Shown: piece after piece, positions 13,895 to 14,924 of the stretch
Position numbering within the stretch: position 1 is the first letter of the stretch
How the letters are laid out: each line of letters opens with the position of its first letter
Assembly (NCBI GenBank): GCA_002315995.1
Contig: DCHN01000088.1
Span: 5,114 to 20,037, forward strand
Length of the DNA stretch: 14,924 bases
Direction of reading: 5' to 3'
Source of the DNA: Bacteroidales bacterium UBA1751
GTDB taxonomy: Bacteria > Bacteroidota > Bacteroidia > Bacteroidales > UBA932
The notes under the pieces: generated by a model
The model's database searches: none
The model's input: the letters and a program-made list of their open reading frames with translations, nothing else
What the model was told of the DNA's origin: nothing
Position numbers and translations under genes: made by a program

Positions 13895-14896
13895 ATGGAA
13901 AAATTACTATTGAAAACCACTGTTGCGCTATTGGTGCTATCTGGTTTAGTCTCATGTAGCAAAGAAAATTCTCAGGATGATCCTACCATATTACCAATGG
14001 ATTATACTTTGGCAGAGAATTGGTACAACCTTCCGTCGGATTGTTCTCATGAAATTGATGTTTTCTATCTGTATCCTACTTCAGCGAACCCTGCTTGCAC
14101 GGAAATAATCGCTCCTGTAGATGATTATATGAAAATTCAGGCAAAGAACAATTACCTCAAGGGCCCCGTAGGTATGGAGGATTTTGCCAACGTATTTGCA
14201 CCTTATTATCGCCAAGTTTCCGGTGTTGGCATCCTTACATGCTCAACGCCCGAAGATTTAACGGCACTGGATAGGGCGAAAGAACCCTGGGCTGACGTAA
14301 AGGCGGCTCTTGATTTATTCTTTACCAAATACAATTCCGGAAGGCCTTTTATTCTTGCTTCACATTCGCAGGGATCAAGTATGATGAAGATAGTTTTGTC
14401 GGAATATATGACGAAACATCCTGATTATTACAAGCGTATGATTGCCGCATATACTCTTGGCTTCAGGTTCAACAAAGAATGGATTGAAGCCAATCCTCAT
14501 TTAAAGATGGCTACTGGAGAATTGGATACAGGCGTTATTATTACATTTGAAGCAGAAGGCCCCAACAATGACCCTTGTTTCCCAATTCTTGGTGGTACCC
14601 TCTCCATCAATCCTCTGAACTGGAAAACTGATGACACGCCTGCAAGAGTTGAACTTAATCTGGGTAGTGTAGAGGTGGCATCCGGTGTTCAGACACCGGT
14701 TCCAGGCAAAGCTGACGCTACAATTGACCTTGTACGAGGTTCAATCATTGTCACCACTTCAACAGAATACCTTCCTGAAATAATGGGCTTTGGACGAAGA
14801 AGTTTTCACCTGAGTGATTTTTCTTTATTTTACGAAAATATCAGACAGAACGCCAAAAAACGTGCTTCTGTTTTCCTTGGTCACGATCCCAAGTAA
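13895..14896 (+). CDS. DUF3089 alpha/beta-hydrolase-like lipoprotein
   Basis: This 333-residue lipoprotein (lipobox LVSC, Cys at residue 21) has the DUF3089 layout. An opening strand IDVFYLYPTS lies near residue 53, and an FAPYYRQV segment follows. The nucleophile elbow is ASHSQGS with Ser158, preceded by RPFIL. A late HLSDFSLFYENIRQNA block carries H305 in the position usual for the catalytic His of the family. Serine esterase or lipase-like activity is likely, but its substrate is unknown. The residues after the Cys (SKENSQDDP) are acidic-rich within the first ten positions. This loosely resembles the lipoprotein export signal that sends proteins to the cell surface in Bacteroidota; the match is imperfect. 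It is separated from the binding-protein gene by 353 bases and probably transcribed alone. It ends 28 bases before the window edge. Confidence 0.82.
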   Translation: MEKLLLKTTVALLVLSGLVSCSKENSQDDPTILPMDYTLAENWYNLPSDCSHEIDVFYLYPTSANPACTEIIAPVDDYMKIQAKNNYLKGPVGMEDFANVFAPYYRQVSGVGILTCSTPEDLTALDRAKEPWADVKAALDLFFTKYNSGRPFILASHSQGSSMMKIVLSEYMTKHPDYYKRMIAAYTLGFRFNKEWIEANPHLKMATGELDTGVIITFEAEGPNNDPCFPILGGTLSINPLNWKTDDTPARVELNLGSVEVASGVQTPVPGKADATIDLVRGSIIVTTSTEYLPEIMGFGRRSFHLSDFSLFYENIRQNAKKRASVFLGHDPK

Positions 14897-14924
14897 TTTT
14901 CATAAAGAGGGCACAGTATGGAGA

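Noticed and set aside
12581..13966. Shared 14-base string around the lipobox of the two C-terminal lipoprotein genes
   Set aside because: It simply encodes the same SCSK segment; flanking sequence differs, so it is not a repeat element.
1..14924. CRISPR arrays, tRNA or rRNA genes, insertion sequences
   Set aside because: No regularly spaced repeats, cloverleaf-like sequences, rRNA motifs, transposase genes or terminal inverted repeats were recognised.

Overview
The window most likely comes from a member of the Bacteroidota, probably an anaerobic gut-type Bacteroidales. Three things suggest this: promoter-like TAnnTTTG boxes (the Bacteroides -7 element) upstream of several genes, lipoprotein signals of the kind common in the phylum, and the gene families present (DUF3089 lipoprotein, Dcu-type dicarboxylate transporter, RmuC). 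This assignment is inference, since no rRNA or other definitive marker is present. All eleven genes lie on the + strand and coding density is high.

Region 1 (1-2789) is a cell-envelope and amino-sugar group. It holds the C-terminal part of beta-ketoacyl-ACP synthase II (fabF, cut by the window edge), a Kdo/WaaP-family lipopolysaccharide kinase, and N-acetylglucosamine-6-phosphate deacetylase (nagA). The kinase and nagA overlap by 4 bases. Region 2 (2776-4058) is rmuC, which has its own well-formed promoter starting inside the end of nagA and a small perfect stem-loop in its leader.

Region 3 (4048-11073) is the centrepiece: a tightly packed five-gene export cassette. It encodes a short HlyD-like adaptor of the NHLM bacteriocin-secretion type, two different ABC half-transporters resembling NHLM ABC1 and ABC2, a lipoprotein adaptor of the RND/AcrA type, and a TolC-family outer-membrane factor. 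The first three genes overlap each other by 4 and 1 bases, and the next gaps are 8 and 34 bases. Together they could form a heterodimeric ABC pump with a complete trans-envelope conduit. Three features depart from the known pattern. The ABC1 protein has no C39 leader peptidase domain. The first adaptor has no alpha-helical hairpin, while the second adaptor supplies one. No precursor peptide or modification enzyme is encoded in the window.

Region 4 (11132-14896) holds a DcuA/DcuB-family C4-dicarboxylate transporter, an orphan xylose-binding-protein-like lipoprotein with no permease or ATPase nearby, a 353-base intergenic stretch that may carry a decayed minus-strand gene, and a DUF3089 alpha/beta-hydrolase lipoprotein. 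The last two genes each have a TATATTTG box upstream and look like separate transcription units.
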